Assembly: GCA_029990175.1 (NCBI GenBank)
Contig: JARKIP010000011.1
Span: 20,496,001 to 20,560,000 of the forward strand
DNA from: Petunia secreta
Taxonomy: Eukaryota > Streptophyta > Magnoliopsida > Solanales > Solanaceae
Length of the DNA stretch: 64,000 bases
Direction of reading: 5' to 3'
Shown in pieces: positions 43,251-55,065 of this stretch. Every line of letters begins with the position of its first letter. The stretch's first letter is position 1. The notes beneath the pieces were generated by a model. That model saw nothing but the letters and a program-made list of their open reading frames with translations. It made no database searches and was not told the origin of the DNA. The position numbers and the translations under genes were made by a program.

Positions 43251-45646
43251 ATGGACATCGATCCCATTAATGTTCAACCACTAGATTCTCAATCAATTCC
43301 ACCTAAACTCCCTGATAACTTGCAACAGGAAAAGGTCTCAAAACAAGATACTAAGCCTACCTATTACGAAAAGCTTTTAAATCATCCTACTTCATCTACC
43401 CCTCTTACTTCACCAATCCTATGCAATCCACTTTCTGAAACCTCCATGCAAAAGTTCCCAATGACAGAAGATATCTTAACTGACCATATCTCTTTCACAG
43501 TCGAAGAAAAGCAACGAATTTACTCACCTTGGGTAAATTCAGTAATTATTAAATTATTAGGAAAAAGATTACATCATCAATATCTCTACGAAAAATTAAA
43601 GGTACAATGGAAGTTTACATAAGACTTTCCTCTAATTGATTTAGGGGAAGATTTTTACGTGGCAAAATTTAACAAATATGAGAGCCTGCACAAAGTCTTG
43701 ACTGAAGGACCATGGTTTGTCAATGATTTCTTCCTCTCTATTAGATGTTGGGAACCAAACTTTGTAGCTACTGAAATTAAACTATTATCCACTGCTATTT
43801 GGATTCGTTTACCAAACCTTCCAACGGAGTTCTTTGATGAAGGAGTATTAAAGAAAATTGGCAGCAATCTTGGAAAGCTACTAAAAATAGATTTCAAAAC
43901 TTCATCTGCTTTAAGAGCGAGGTATGCTAGATTGTGTATTGAACTGCAAGTGGATGTCCCGGTTAAAAGCTACATTTATGTCGATAATCACAAACAAAGA
44001 GTCATCTACGAAGGAGATAATATTCTGTGCAAGATTTGTGGTCGGTTAAGCCATCTTGATGTCAATTGCCCTTATTCCTCCCAAGTATCTACTACGAATG
44101 TTTCAAACCCTATAGCTTTGACACCACAAAAGCTCAAAACAAAGGAAGGAGAATTAGAGTGGCAAACAGTCACCTTTCCAAAAGAAAAAAAAAATCTACT
44201 ACTAAAACTACTATTAATTCTATTTCATCATCAAAATTTTCACATCTTCCATCTATGGCCATGCAAGATCATGATCGCCCCTCAGGTAAGTCTACTAACT
44301 CTATTACTCCTCGCATTAATTCCAAACCTCACCTAAAACAAGTATATCGTGTTAATAACTCTATAAACAAATTTAATGCGCTAAATCTAGATGCTGACAA
44401 TGCTTTAATCTTAAACAATGATATAAGCTTGGGTCCACCAGTCAAAGCCATGCAAAAAATGGAGAAAACAATGCATGGTCAAAGAGTGTATCATGACACT
44501 AGCTGCCACGCTATCAATGACGTGGCCATGCAATTTACTACCATTCCCCCTCCCACGTCTACAAGTAACACTCCTACTTACACTTCGTTCTCAAGTATTT
44601 CACCTGGTGACACCCCTCCCCATGATTATCCCCTGCTAAGTTCTGAACAACTCCCTAAACTCACACCGCCCATTTTATCCAATCATATTAGCCAAATTGA
44701 TTCGGCTGACACTCCCTCTAAATTTATGGAATCGACCAACACATCCTCTAAATTTATGGAAAAGTTGTCAACTATAGCACGCAACCTTGCATGCAAATTA
44801 TTTCTTCCTCACCTATATCTTCCCCAATCTCGATTTTTATAGACTCCAAAACTGATAATGAGACTACCAACATCACGAAAGAAATTAAAAAAAGCTCATC
44901 GAATCCAGTCTCAAAACATGAACAACAACATTGTTCCACCCATTCCACCACCAGTCCCCATAAATCCTCCACTACTTTTCACAATACCTCCACCTCAAAA
45001 TCAGATTCCACAATCGTGGATAGAATCCACTCTTTGGGGACAGGAAATTATGGTGCCAATAACTATATTCGGGCTACAAGCTTTTGTGATAATCCAGAAC
45101 CCCTCGTACCTAGCACTGATTGTAAGCGAAGGAATGCACATGTCTATGCAAAACTACATGAACAGTACGTGGCCTCACCTAATGAATGTGAATCAACAGG
45201 AATTCCCTCTAATCGACCTTCCATTCTTTCCTCCTCGTGTGGCACCACCTCAAGTACCAATCTTCAATCCTTGGGACTTAGCTCAACATCAGAATTTTCA
45301 GGCTCCCATACTTGCAAATCAACAAATGATAAATCAACAGGAGGTATTCCCTCAACAACATCCCCCCATGCAGGTGAACGTTCCCCTACCTCCAGCCCCA
45401 CCTCCCTCTCCAGAGCACCATCCCAATCCACCCGTACTAGAAGAAAACAGGATGGAGGAGCAAGATCAAATCGTCCTAAGAGGGAGGGAGAGTCACACGG
45501 AATTTCTAAACCTAAAAGAAATAACAATTCATCTCTTCAAAGAAAGGTTGGACAGGAAAGTGATCTTTACGAGTCATCCATTGCTTTACAAATGTTCACT
45601 AGATGTGAGAGCTCCTGCAAACAAGATTGCTGGAAATATGTTGTAG
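43251..45646 (+). pseudogene. LINE ORF1 (RNA-binding protein)
   Basis: From ATG 43251 the frame runs to an in-frame TAA at 43620, continues (43623-44190), shifts at an A-run (44187-44197), then goes on in the third frame with one TAG at 44840 to the stop at 45646. The first 310 residues match the DUF4283 type ('KVLTEGPWFVNDFFLSIRCW', 'IWIRLPNLPTEFFDEGVLKK', 'LCIELQVDVPVKSYIYV'). A zinc knuckle Cys-x2-Cys-x4-His-x4-Cys follows ('CKICGRLSHLDVNC', 44028-44069). The C-terminal part is Pro/Gln-rich ('VAPPQVPIFNPWDL', 'PLPPAPPPSPEHHPNPP'). In L1-type LINEs this protein binds the element's RNA. Confidence 0.8.
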
Positions 45647-45714
45647 TGCTAAATCCAACACTAAGAAATGATCCTGAATTGAACTTGGTTGTGAATGAAA
45701 ACCCTAACCCTAAC

Positions 45715-48620
45715 ATGAATAGACAATTAAATATAATAGTTTGGAATGTACGTGGTGCTAACAATCCAGATTTTCCTAGACATTTTGATGTTCTTCTAGA
45801 AATCTATAGACCAGTCTTAGTTGCTCTTCTTGAAACCAAGATGGAAGATCACCATGATCTTAGGGCTCGCTTTAATTTCACTGATTATGCTGAAGTCCCA
45901 AGTGTTGGTCGCTCTGGAGGTATTGTGGTCCTTTGGAAAAATGATTTCATCACTGTTTCTGATATCCACATTAATGGTAATGAAGTTCATGCAATGCTTA
46001 AGGTAAACCATGCTCCTTTCTCTATTCCATGGTTGTTTTCTACTGTGTATGCTAGCACTTCTTACTCTACTCGTAATCTTCTTTGGAATGTCTTAGCTAC
46101 AATATATGATACATATAAAGGCCCTTGGTTAATTAGTGGTGACTTTAATCAAGCCTTAAATCAAAAAGGAAAATTTGGTGGTAGGCCTCTAAATGTTAAG
46201 AATGCTGATTGTTTTAGAAAATTGATTAATCATTGTAATTTAATAGATCTTGGATTCAAAGGACCAAAATATACTTGGTCAAATCATAGTAAATGTAGTA
46301 GTGGTCTTATTATGGAGCGACTAGATAGATGTTTAGCAAATGAGAATTGGATTACCCTATTTAGACATGCATCTATCATTCATCTACTTAAAACCTATTC
46401 GGATCACCATCCTATTCTTATTAGTTTAAATAATAAATCTCTTTGTTCTCCTAATAAACCTTTTAGGATAGAGTCCATGTGGATGTCTCATCCTGATTTT
46501 CCTAATATAATTCAGAATGCCTGGGATAATAGAGATTTCATGAAGCCTCTAAAAATTTTGAAGATGATGTCACTTCGTGGAATAAAATAGTGTTTGGTAA
46601 CATTTTCAAAACTAAGAAAAATTTATTAGCTAGGTTAAATAGTCTCCAATCGTCTATCCATTATCCCACCAGTGTTTTCCTTCAAAAACTTGAAAAAAAA
46701 ACTACTTCTTGATCTTAATATCCTTCTCAAGAACGAGGAGGAATTTTGGCGTCTTAAATCGAGAATAAATTGGTTAAAGAATAGGGATGCTAATACAAAA
46801 TTTTTTCATGTCACTACTTTAAATAGAAGATGACATAATACCATCACTCATTTTCAAGATGTTAACGGATCCATTATCATGAACCAAGAGGATATTAATA
46901 ATCATGTCTTAGACTATTTTAAGGATCTATTTGCTACTAGTCATGATCATAGCCCTTTATTATCTAATAGCCATAATACCAGTTGGTATAAGCAAACTGA
47001 TCTTACTAGTCTAGATAGACCATTATTAGATGAAGAAATTATTAAGGCTATCTTCTCTTTTAAGCCTTTCAAAGCCCCTGGTCCGGATGGCCTTCATCTG
47101 TTCTTTTTTCAAAATTACTGGCATATTATTGGCAACTCGGTTAAAAATTTTTGTCATCGTGTTTTTGCCACTGGAACTGTGCCTGATTTTTCTAATACTA
47201 CTTATATTTGCCTCATTCCTAAGTTTAAGAATGCAGTGCACCTCAAAAATTACCAGCATATAGGTCTTTGTAATATAATTTACAAAATTATCACCAAAAT
47301 CATTGCAAATCGTATTAAACCTTTCCATGATACCCTCATTAGCCCATGCCAAGCTAGTTTCCTTAAGAATAGAAGAGCATCTGATAATGCTATTATTATT
47401 CAAGAAATTGTGCATAGGTTTGAAAAAATGAAAGGTACTAAAGGGGAAATGCTTATTAAGATTGATTTAGAAAAAACTTTTGATAGAATTGAGTGGTCCT
47501 TTATCCGTTCAATGTTATGCTTCTTTAAATTTCCTCATAATATCTCTCGTTTAATTTTTATCCTGTGTTACTACCTCCTCTATGCCAATTTTGGTTAATG
47601 GTTCGAAAACCCTTTTTTTCAAACCCTCTAGAGGAATTAGACAAGGGGACCCTATGTCCCCTTATATTTTTATTCTATGCCTTGAGCTTTTAACCATTTA
47701 CATAAATCAGAAGGTAGATTATTGCTTATGGAACCCCATTAAACTTTCTACTAAAGGTCCATATCTCTCTCATCTCCTATTTGCCGATGACCTAACCTTT
47801 ATGGCCAAAGCAAATGAAAAATCCTCCTACACTATCAAGTCCACTTTAGACTTATTTTGTAAATTTTCTGGAGAAAAAATTAATACCACCAAATCTAGGG
47901 TTATTTTCTCTAATAATATTAACCCCTCCCTTGCAGACCATCTTAGCTCCATCTTAAATATTAAGATTGGAAAATCTTTTGGTAAATACCTAGGCTTCCC
48001 CATTCTTAATCGAAAACCTAGAGCCAATGACTACCAATTTCTAATAGAGAATTTCCAGTCAAAACTTTCAAATTGGAAATCTAGTTTCCTTAATATTGCT
48101 GGTAGGGCAACTCTCATTAAGTCAACCCTAAATACCCTCCCCAACCACATTATGCAGTATCATCATATTCCATCTAAAATCCTAAAGTCAATGGACAAAA
48201 TCCAAAGAAATTTTCTTTGGGGTACTACCAATATCAAAAAAAGGCTTCATATGGTTTCTTGGGATAATGTTACAAAGCCAAAGCAATTAGGGGGCCTTGC
48301 TATTACTAAAGCTAAAATAAAAAAACCTAGCAATTCTTTCAGGCTTGACTTGGAGATTTCTTATACAACCAAATGCCCTTTGGGTTATGACTATTAGTAA
48401 CAAATATAGGGACAAATTAGCCACTAAAACAAACTCCTTCATATGGGGCAACATCAAGAAGGGATGGAAAATTTGTAATGAAAATTCTCATTGGATCATA
48501 GGAAATGGGAAATTCACAAATTTCTGGTACCATTCCTGCCTACCTTGTAGAACTCCCATAAGACACCTCATTGAGGGCCCCCCTCACCTTAAAAGAATCG
48601 AATATGAAGGTAGCTGATGT
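45715..48620 (+). pseudogene. LINE ORF2: endonuclease and reverse transcriptase
   Basis: The probable start is ATG 45715. Endonuclease (to about 46440): 'IIVWNVRGANNP' (Asn), 'VALLETKM' (Glu), 'WLISGDFNQAL' (Asp/Asn), 'SDHHPILISL' (Asp-His); catalytic residues appear intact. After frame shifts near 46560-46880 comes RT: 'KAPGPDGLHLFFFQNYW', 'LKNYQHIGLCN' (family usually Pro-Ile-Ser), 'LIKIDLEKTFDRIEW', then after a shift near 47590 'FKPSRGIRQGDPMSPYIF' and 'LSHLLFADDLTFMAKA' with the catalytic Ala-Asp-Asp. Thumb and connection continue to about 48620 with more breaks. In a live LINE the endonuclease nicks the target and RT copies the RNA there. Confidence 0.85.
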
Positions 48621-49882
48621 TTTTCACACCAATTCTCTGGATTTGTCTAAGCTCTCCTTCCAGGTTCCTCAAGATATTCTAGATTTGATCCTCCACTCTC
48701 CTCAGCTTTTAAATCATGAATTGGACTACCCTATTTGGAAGTCTACTAGTAATGGCCTATTCCCTAAAATCAGCTTATCTCTTAAATGAAGGTAGTTCTT
48801 CTATCGGTAATGACTTTGCTTGGATTTGGAAAATTGATACTCTTAATAAAATCAAATATTTTCTATGGCTTTGTCAACATAATCGACTTCCTTCAAGACA
48901 TTACTTATTTAAAATTGGCATGAATGTAGATCCTATCTGTGTTATTTATAAAAGCGAAGAGGAAACTCTATTCCACATTTTTGTGAAATGCCCTAATGCT
49001 AAACTCTTTTGGAATTCTTGCTCTATTGACCTTAATATTCAAGACTCTCCTAACTGGTTAAATGATATTAAGAATTGTCCTCACATGTTAAATTCGATTT
49101 TTTTTAATTGGGAAGAATTCCTAGCTTTTGCACTGTAGAACCTTTTGACTAATCGGAACCATAATAGCATTAACAATTTGAGTAATAACCTACTACATTC
49201 TCATGTCACCTCTAAATTGTTAGAGTATAAACTTCTCACTTCTAAAGAGCCTAGGATAGTATCGAAAAAATCTATCAATATCCAGTGGCACCCTCCTAAG
49301 CTTAATGCCATGAAACTCAATATTGATGGAGCCTATAAACCCCAAAGTTTTAAGGCTAGCATTGGAGGAGTTTTTCGAGACAAGGAAGGAAATTGGGTGC
49401 TTGGCTTTCATAAAAAAGTTAGTGGTCTTTCCTCTACTCATGTGGAGCTTCTTGCTCTACACCATGGTCTTGCCCTAGAAATCGATCATAACTTCATAAA
49501 TTTGGAAATAGAAACGGATTCAACAGAGTCAATTCATCTTCTAGAAAATCCAAACACTAACTTTTCTTTTTCTCGAATTGTTTTGCAATATAGGTCAATG
49601 ATGGACCTCCTGCAGATGCCAACAATTAGGCATACTTTCAGGCAAGGAAACAAGGTTGCGCACCTACTGGCGCAAGGAGCTCCTGATCAGTCCAAAACCA
49701 CTTCCATCTATCACTACACAGTGTCACCAATTTTTGTTCATAAAGCTTTGTTGGAGGATCGTGTGGGCACTCAATCTACTATTAAAATCTCGAAAAGCTC
49801 TTTTAGCTGTTTATCTAAGTTAGGAAATATTAATGTTTTAAATGCTATGTCTATTTTGAATCCATGTTGTATACTATTATAA
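48621..49882 (+). pseudogene. LINE ORF2 C-terminus: zf-RVT and RNase H
   Basis: zf-RVT-type region at 48790-49060 ('DFAWIWKIDTLNKIKYFLWL', 'NRLPSRHYLFKIGMNVDP', 'EETLFHIFVKCPNAKLFW'), with a stop at 49138. Then comes RNase H (49270-49680): 'AMKLNIDGAYKPQSFKASIG', 'HVELLALHHGLALE', 'NLEIETDSTESIHLL' and 'RQGNKVAHLLAQGA'. The acidic residues Asp (NIDG), Glu (VELLA) and Asp (ETDS) are present; the last, usually an Asp in 'ADxLA', is His (VAHLL). An RNase H tail is typical of one plant L1 group. Confidence 0.8.
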
Positions 49883-49900
49883 CATGTTTAAATTAAAATA

Positions 49901-50337
49901 TGATAGCGTAGAAATTATTTGCATACAAGTGTAGCTGAACTTATATACTTTTGATTGCATAGAGAGTATGTACACTATCGATGAAATTTTCATGCCATAA
50001 GAACTAAGAAGCTATTGGTTCTCTTTTACAAGTTAACTATTCAGTCTTGTGAAAAAAAAAATTACCTGTAATTAATTTGAAAATTTGTATGTGTATGGAA
50101 AATCTAAAACATTGTATTTATATTCCTTAATCATTTTGTTTTAATTTTTTTTATTTTTAAGATTTATTAGTTGTTTTGGAACGAAAGATTAGATGTAAGT
50201 GAAAATCTCAGATTAGTATGTTGTAGCCATAACATTTTAATTTACTAGTTGATTCTCAAAGTATTAATTCGGTTGCAAATCAACATACAAATAGTTAAAG
50301 TATGTTTACGTAATGTTATAAAAAGGTAAGCTGGACA
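49901..50337. other. AT-rich spacer between LINE and CACTA element
   Basis: Non-coding. An A-run at 50051-50060 may be the remnant of the LINE poly(A) tail, but no duplication supports it. No gene seen. Confidence 0.4.
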
Positions 50338-50340
50338 AAT
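50338..50340 (+). repeat. CACTA target-site duplication, left (AAT)
   Basis: Three bases, repeated at 55116-55118, as expected for CACTA elements. Confidence 0.75.
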
Positions 50341-50354
50341 CACTACTAAAAATC

Positions 50355-50720
50355 AGGGCTTTTCCGACCGCCAATCCGGTCGGACAACGGTCGGCTAGGC
50401 AACCGTTGTCCGACCCAACAAGGCGGTCGGCTAAATAGTCATCGCCCACAGCTTTCCGACCGCCGCGGTCGGACATCGGACCGAAATTCGGTCGGACGGT
50501 GGTCACCTAATTTCATAGGTGGAAAAAATAATGTTGAACTAGGCGACCGACGCGGTGGGAGATTGCAGAAAAACTGGGAAACTGGGCGACCGCGGCGGTG
50601 GGCTGGGCGACCGCGTCGGTCGCCTAGCCCACCGCCGCGGTGGGAAATTGCTTCTTTCTGGGTAATAAATTAGCCAAATTTCGGACCGATTTCGGACCGC
50701 TGCGATCGGTAAGCAGTGTA
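50355..50720. repeat. CACTA subterminal repeats (left block)
   Basis: Many direct and inverted copies of a motif around ccgaccg/cggtcgg (e.g. tccgaccgcc, gcggtcggac, gcgaccgcggcggtg). In the family such repeats bind the element's accessory protein. A similar block occurs internally at 51680-51860. Confidence 0.85.
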
Positions 50721-50949
50721 ATACCTGCAATAAAAAACCTGCAATTAGAGCTACACCACCTGTAAAAAACAGAAAAAACAGCACCCAGAAGAAGATTAGG
50801 CTTCTCAAGCCTTAATAATAGTCTAAACAAGGCTTATTGCCTTTAAATTGAAAGTTTAACAATTTACATAACATATCGAATCCGAATAGTGATCCAAACA
50901 AGTTAATACATGTCTAAAACAAGTCTAAGACATCAACAATCCATTATTA

Positions 50950-51631
50950 CTACTTCGTTGCCTCAGAACCCGACTCAGAGCTGTAGTGACGTTTGCTCTT
51001 GCCTTTCCCCCGGCTTTTGCTCTTGCTCTTGCTCTTGCTCTTGGTCTTGCTCTTGCCCTTGCCCTTCTTTCCCTTGTCCGCACCACCACACATAATGTTC
51101 TGCATCATTTCCCGCATGGCTCTCATATTTTCTTCATTGCGCAAACGTTCTTCTTCACTCTTTTTCTTAAGCTCTTCGATTTCATTGCGCAAAGCAGCTT
51201 CCACCGAGAGATTAATTGAACTAGCAGGAGGAGTGTAATTGCCAAACAAACCTGGATTTAGACGTTCTGAGGCATACTGCGATCCAAGGCCGTAAGTACT
51301 TCCCTTCTTTACTCCGCCATTCACCTCCAACCATAGTGCGGTTTCCTATTCTAGTGTCATTTGAGCTGGAGTACTGCTACCACACTCGGATGCCTGAGTC
51401 GACATCCTTTCTTCATAGACCGCCGTAGCCTTTTCCTGAAAAAAATTTAATAACAAGAATTAGATTGACAAATATTGACGGATTTAATAACTTTAAAAGA
51501 TTGAATTTAATAACTTACATAAAGGTCTTTAGCGCGGTCTTCGACCCACACTTCCTCTCCTTTTTTGTTTCTGTATATATGCCTCTTCTTAAAGATTTCA
51601 GGCACACGAACTGGCCGCCCTTCTTGCCTTT
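50950..51631 (-). pseudogene. TNP1-like (Transposase_24) C-terminal exons, inverted
   Basis: Minus strand. An exon after an intron 3' end (ttttgtag) at about 51632 reads 'ERQEGRPVRVPEIFKKRHIY' and 'NKKGEEVWVEDRAKDLY'. An intron follows (about 51519-51437), then 'EKATAVYEERMSTQASECGS' and, past one in-frame TAG near 51346, 'ETALWLEVNGGVKKGSTYGL' and a coiled coil ('EIEELKKKSEEERLRNEENM'). It ends in a Lys/Ser-rich tail at 50950. This is the C-terminus of the plant transposase Ptta/En/Spm type (Pfam Transposase_24, from memory). Its N-terminal exons lie 2.4 kb away on the other strand (54051-55065). Confidence 0.8.
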
Positions 51632-51679
51632 CCTACAAAATTAAAAAGATGACAAGTTAGATAGAAAATTACAGCATTT

Positions 51680-51860
51680 TCAGACCGAAATTTCAGACCG
51701 AAATTCGGTTGGAGCACATTGTCCGACCGACGCGGTGGAATAATTCAATGAATTTTAATTAAATATATATTTTTTTAATTTAGCCGACCGCCGCGGTCGG
51801 ACAGGAATTAAAAATTTTTGACCGACCGCAGCGGTCCGAGGGCGGTCGGTAGACAGAAGC
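51680..51860. repeat. CACTA subterminal repeats (internal block)
   Basis: Contains tcagaccgaaat, ccgaccgacgcgg, ccgaccgccgcggtcgg and gaccgcagcggtcc. It resembles the block at the left end but lies 1.3 kb inside, just upstream of the plus-strand gene's leader. This is where an element's 5' end would normally be. Confidence 0.8.
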
Positions 51861-53044
51861 TATAGCAACACGGGCATAGCAGCCCGTTTTTCATTTCACA
51901 AACCCACCTCTCTCTCTCTCTCTCTCTCCCCCCTTTCTTTCTTTCTCCCATTCAACCCGAATCCAACCCAAATCCAACCCAAATCTATTAAAACAACAAG
52001 GTTTAACATCAATTCCATTCCTCTACAACTTGGTAAGTTTAATTTTCATAGTTTTCTTCCTATTTTCCCCATATCCGAAAACCCTAACTTTTTTATCTAT
52101 TTTTTTGTAGTTCTTCTATCTATCAAAGTTGGGGATTAGTAAATTAGTGGTGGTGGAGTACAAAACCATCCCTTGAGGTGAGTTTTATGGTGAAACACCA
52201 ATTTTTTTTAAAATTTAATTTCAGCTTGTTTTTGTCATTTTTTCCTATTTTTGAATTCTAGCTCATGAAATTAATCCATGACATAGTAGTTGCTATTTGG
52301 TTGTGAACTAGGTTACATAGTGGTATTGTAAAAATTAGGTTGATTAGAAAAGTGGGTGTTGTTAAAAAAATGATTGGGTTATTGAATGCACATTTAGAAG
52401 ATGATAAATTGGAAAGTAACACCTTGAATGGGTTGTTGTAGTGAAAAAGTTGGTGTTCTATTGAGAAAAGTACACTTTGAATGGGTTGTTGTTGATCAAT
52501 GTTGTTGATGGGTTCCTTTAGTAGTGTTGTTGTTGTTGTTGAATGTTGTTAATGGTGTGTACTAGTGTTGTTGTTGTTGTTGTTGTATTGCTTTGAGAAA
52601 GAATTGTTGGTGTATAGTGTAGTTTGGTAGTTAGATTCTTTGAGGCATTTCATCAAATAAGTGGAGAGCAACAAAGACATAATAGGAACTAGGCATAATA
52701 GTTATACATGCTCTAGTCTAGTAGTTTGGTAGTATTAGGCCTATAACTTGAATTCAAAAATTTAAGTTGAATAGTTTGCAAATAGTTTTAAATTACTCCA
52801 ACTAAGTATAGATAAGTAAATAGTTTTATCATTTTGAATAAATAGATATAAGTTGCAAATGAGAAGTGTTATTAATTACTAAATGATAATCTTAGAGAAC
52901 AAATTAGTTAGTAATATAAAAGTAATTGACTTAGAAAATTATACAATTACTTAATCTTATGAAAATTGGTAGTGTATCAAAAAAATGTTTGTTTAAATAT
53001 TTGCAATTTAATATGCATCTTAAACGTGTAATTTTTGTGTAGAT
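51861..53044 (+). other. CACTA leader region of the plus-strand transposase gene
   Basis: Non-coding. It has a CT-microsatellite (51908-51928), intron-like sequence, GTT-trinucleotide runs at 52508-52600, and AT-rich text up to the ATG at 53045. No other feature. Confidence 0.5.
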
Positions 53045-53930
53045 ATGGTTAATGAAAGTCGTAGTTGGATGTATAATAGAAATAATCCCGGCCGGCGGGG
53101 GATGAGGGCAGAATTTGCAGTAGGTGTTGAAGATTTTATTGAAAAGGCGAAAACACTTGATGATTTATCTCACGGGCCTTATTATAAATACAAGAGGATG
53201 TCTAAGTACTTTGTTAATGGGTACAAGTTCCATACTAGAGAATGGTCCTTGGGGAAGAAAACAAACAACAACGGTGTGTGTGTGAAAGGTGGTACTGGTG
53301 ACCAGGATGTAGACTTTGATTACTATGGTGTGATTGAGGAGATTTTAGAAATAGAGTTTACAGTAGGTTGGCCTCGTAAAAGATTGGTGCTTTTTCGTTG
53401 CAAGTGGTTTGATCCGAGTCCAAAGGGAACGAGGGTAGACCCATGTTCTAAAATAGTTGAAGTTAATCACAAAAGGTCATATGGACATTATGATCCTTTC
53501 ATCATTGCCCAGAATTTGAAGTAAGTGTGGTATGTTCCTTATCCACCGACAACGAACAAAGCCAAAGCCAAATCCAAAACCAAGGCCAATTGGTGGGCTG
53601 TTCTAAAAGGCAAGCCGGTGGGAAGAGTGGAAGTAGATGATGTATTAGATGTTGCATATCAAAATGAGGTATCTACCGTTCCCTTGATTGCGGATATTGA
53701 ATTAGCCGACCATTTGCAACATAGTGAAGGCATCTATGAACAGTTTGATGAATCGGTGGTTAGACGTAGAAAAAACACGACTAATTTTTGGAGAAGGACC
53801 ATCTAGGGCAAACGAGGAGGATGAATATATGGATGACGTTGAAACAAGTGAGGAAGAATTTGTTGACAGCGATGAGACGAGCGAGGAAGAGGAAATAGCC
53901 GATGACCTTAACGCGAATGATGATGATTGA
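53045..53930 (+). pseudogene. TNP2-type CACTA transposase, catalytic middle deleted
   Basis: Starts 'MVNESRSWMYNRNNPGRRGM' and 'AEFAVGVEDFIEKAKTL', the N-terminal transposase-associated domain. By residue 45 it jumps into the DUF4216-type C-terminal domain ('YKYKRMSKYFVNGYKFHTRE', 'DFDYYGVIEEILEIEFTVGW', 'VLFRCKWFDPSPKGTRVD', then 'VWYVPYP'). The zinc-binding and catalytic transposase_21 part, several hundred residues, is absent. A TAA at 53522 replaces a sense codon, and a frame shift near 53775 precedes the acidic tail (to 53930). TNP2 cuts element ends; this version cannot. Confidence 0.8.
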
Positions 53931-54050
53931 CATGTTCGTAGTTTGTTGTTTTTACTTTACTACAATTATTTGCACTACTTTAGAAACGTATTCCATAAAA
54001 ACTTATAATTTGATTATATCGTGCTAATTTATTGTGCTTATTTTACAGAT

Positions 54051-55065
54051 ATGTCATCTTCGGAGAAGGCTAGGGGGAAAAGAAAGGTTCAAAGTACCTC
54101 GCCTGCTTCAGGTCATACTACTCCTCCTGGACATGTACCTCATATGCTTCCTACACATCCTCCGTCTGCATATGCTCCAGGTTTTTTCACTCCTCCTCCT
54201 GCCTTTCCCCCTGGCATGCCCTTTCCTGCATCGCCTGGTTATGTCGTTCGTCCTTATGGCATCGGTTCATCATCATCCATGCCCCAGCCATCTTCCAGTC
54301 CGTCACCATCCCCTTCATCATCTACTCCTTCTGGATCTACTTTGCCACCTTCTGATCCGAGCTCGGTGGACGCTTTGGTACCACATACTATACGATTTTA
54401 TGATCCGAGCTCGCCTTATTACATTGGTCCTACAGGATCATATGATGATGACGGGAGGGTGAGGCTTTATCCTGAGGGTAGTCGTGGGTAAGTATTATTT
54501 TTTATTATTTTTTAAGTATTTAATTCTACTATGAAGTTTAATTTTTTAGTATATTTATTTTAACTAGAAATTTTATCTAGTTTTAGTCCCTCGATGGTGG
54601 CTACTCCCATAATCACCAGATGCATTAAATCTAGGTGGACTGAGCCATGGCCATCCTGGGGTAAGGTACCCTTCCATGTAAAGCTGAGCATGTTTGACGA
54701 TTTTCAGGTAATAACTATATTTTATTTTTTAATAATTTAGTTAAGTGTCACTTTTTTAGAAATCTAATATTCAAAAATTATTTCAGACAAAGTGTAAATG
54801 GCATCCTGCATTTGATAGCATTGCCCGAAGCAATTTCCTTGGAAAATGTGCAGATAGAGTGAAAGGTAACATGTATGATTGTCGGGCCAAAGGAAAGAAG
54901 CCCGAGTGGATATACGATCACGTTTGGGCACAACTTCTACAATATTGGGATAGTGATGAATTTAAGAAGAAGAGCGCCCAAGGAAAAGCCGCACGAGCCT
55001 CTGAAAGGGGTGGATCGCTACACACCGGGGGTTCGGTTAGCACAGCGACTCAGCGGATGATATTG
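54051..55065 (+). pseudogene. TNP1-like gene, N-terminal and middle exons
   Basis: Exon 1 (54051-54487): 'MSSSEKARGKRKVQSTSPAS', then Pro/Ser-rich with 'DALVPHTIRFYDPSSPYYIG'. Donor gtaagt. Exon 2 (54581-54707): 'TPIITRCIKSRWTEPWPSWG' and 'KVPFHVKLSMFDDFQ'. Exon 3 (54787-55065): 'TKCKWHPAFDSIARSNFLGK', 'KPEWIYDHVWAQLLQYWDSD', 'EFKKKSAQGKAA', then donor gtaatt. All splice sites look usable. The next exons are not downstream: 45 bases later the element's right terminus begins. They are on the minus strand at the left end. In the family this DNA-binding protein recognises subterminal repeats. Confidence 0.8.

Larger units (their letters stand above)
43180..49900 (+). mobile_element. Degenerate plant L1-type LINE
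   Basis: Order on the plus strand: pyrimidine-rich 5' UTR ('tctccctcctctctctaacc'), ORF1 (DUF4283 domain, CCHC knuckle, Pro-rich tail), ORF2 (AP-type endonuclease, RT, zf-RVT, RNase H). There are no LTRs. Several stops and frame shifts show it is dead. The 5' edge is estimated from the start of the C/T-rich leader, and the 3' edge lies between the last stop (49882) and the A-run at 50051-50060. Flanking duplications were not found. Confidence 0.85.

Noticed and set aside
53525..53806. Independent gene beginning at 53525
   Set aside because: Same frame as 53045-53521 and continues the DUF4216 domain; the two parts are separated only by one premature stop.
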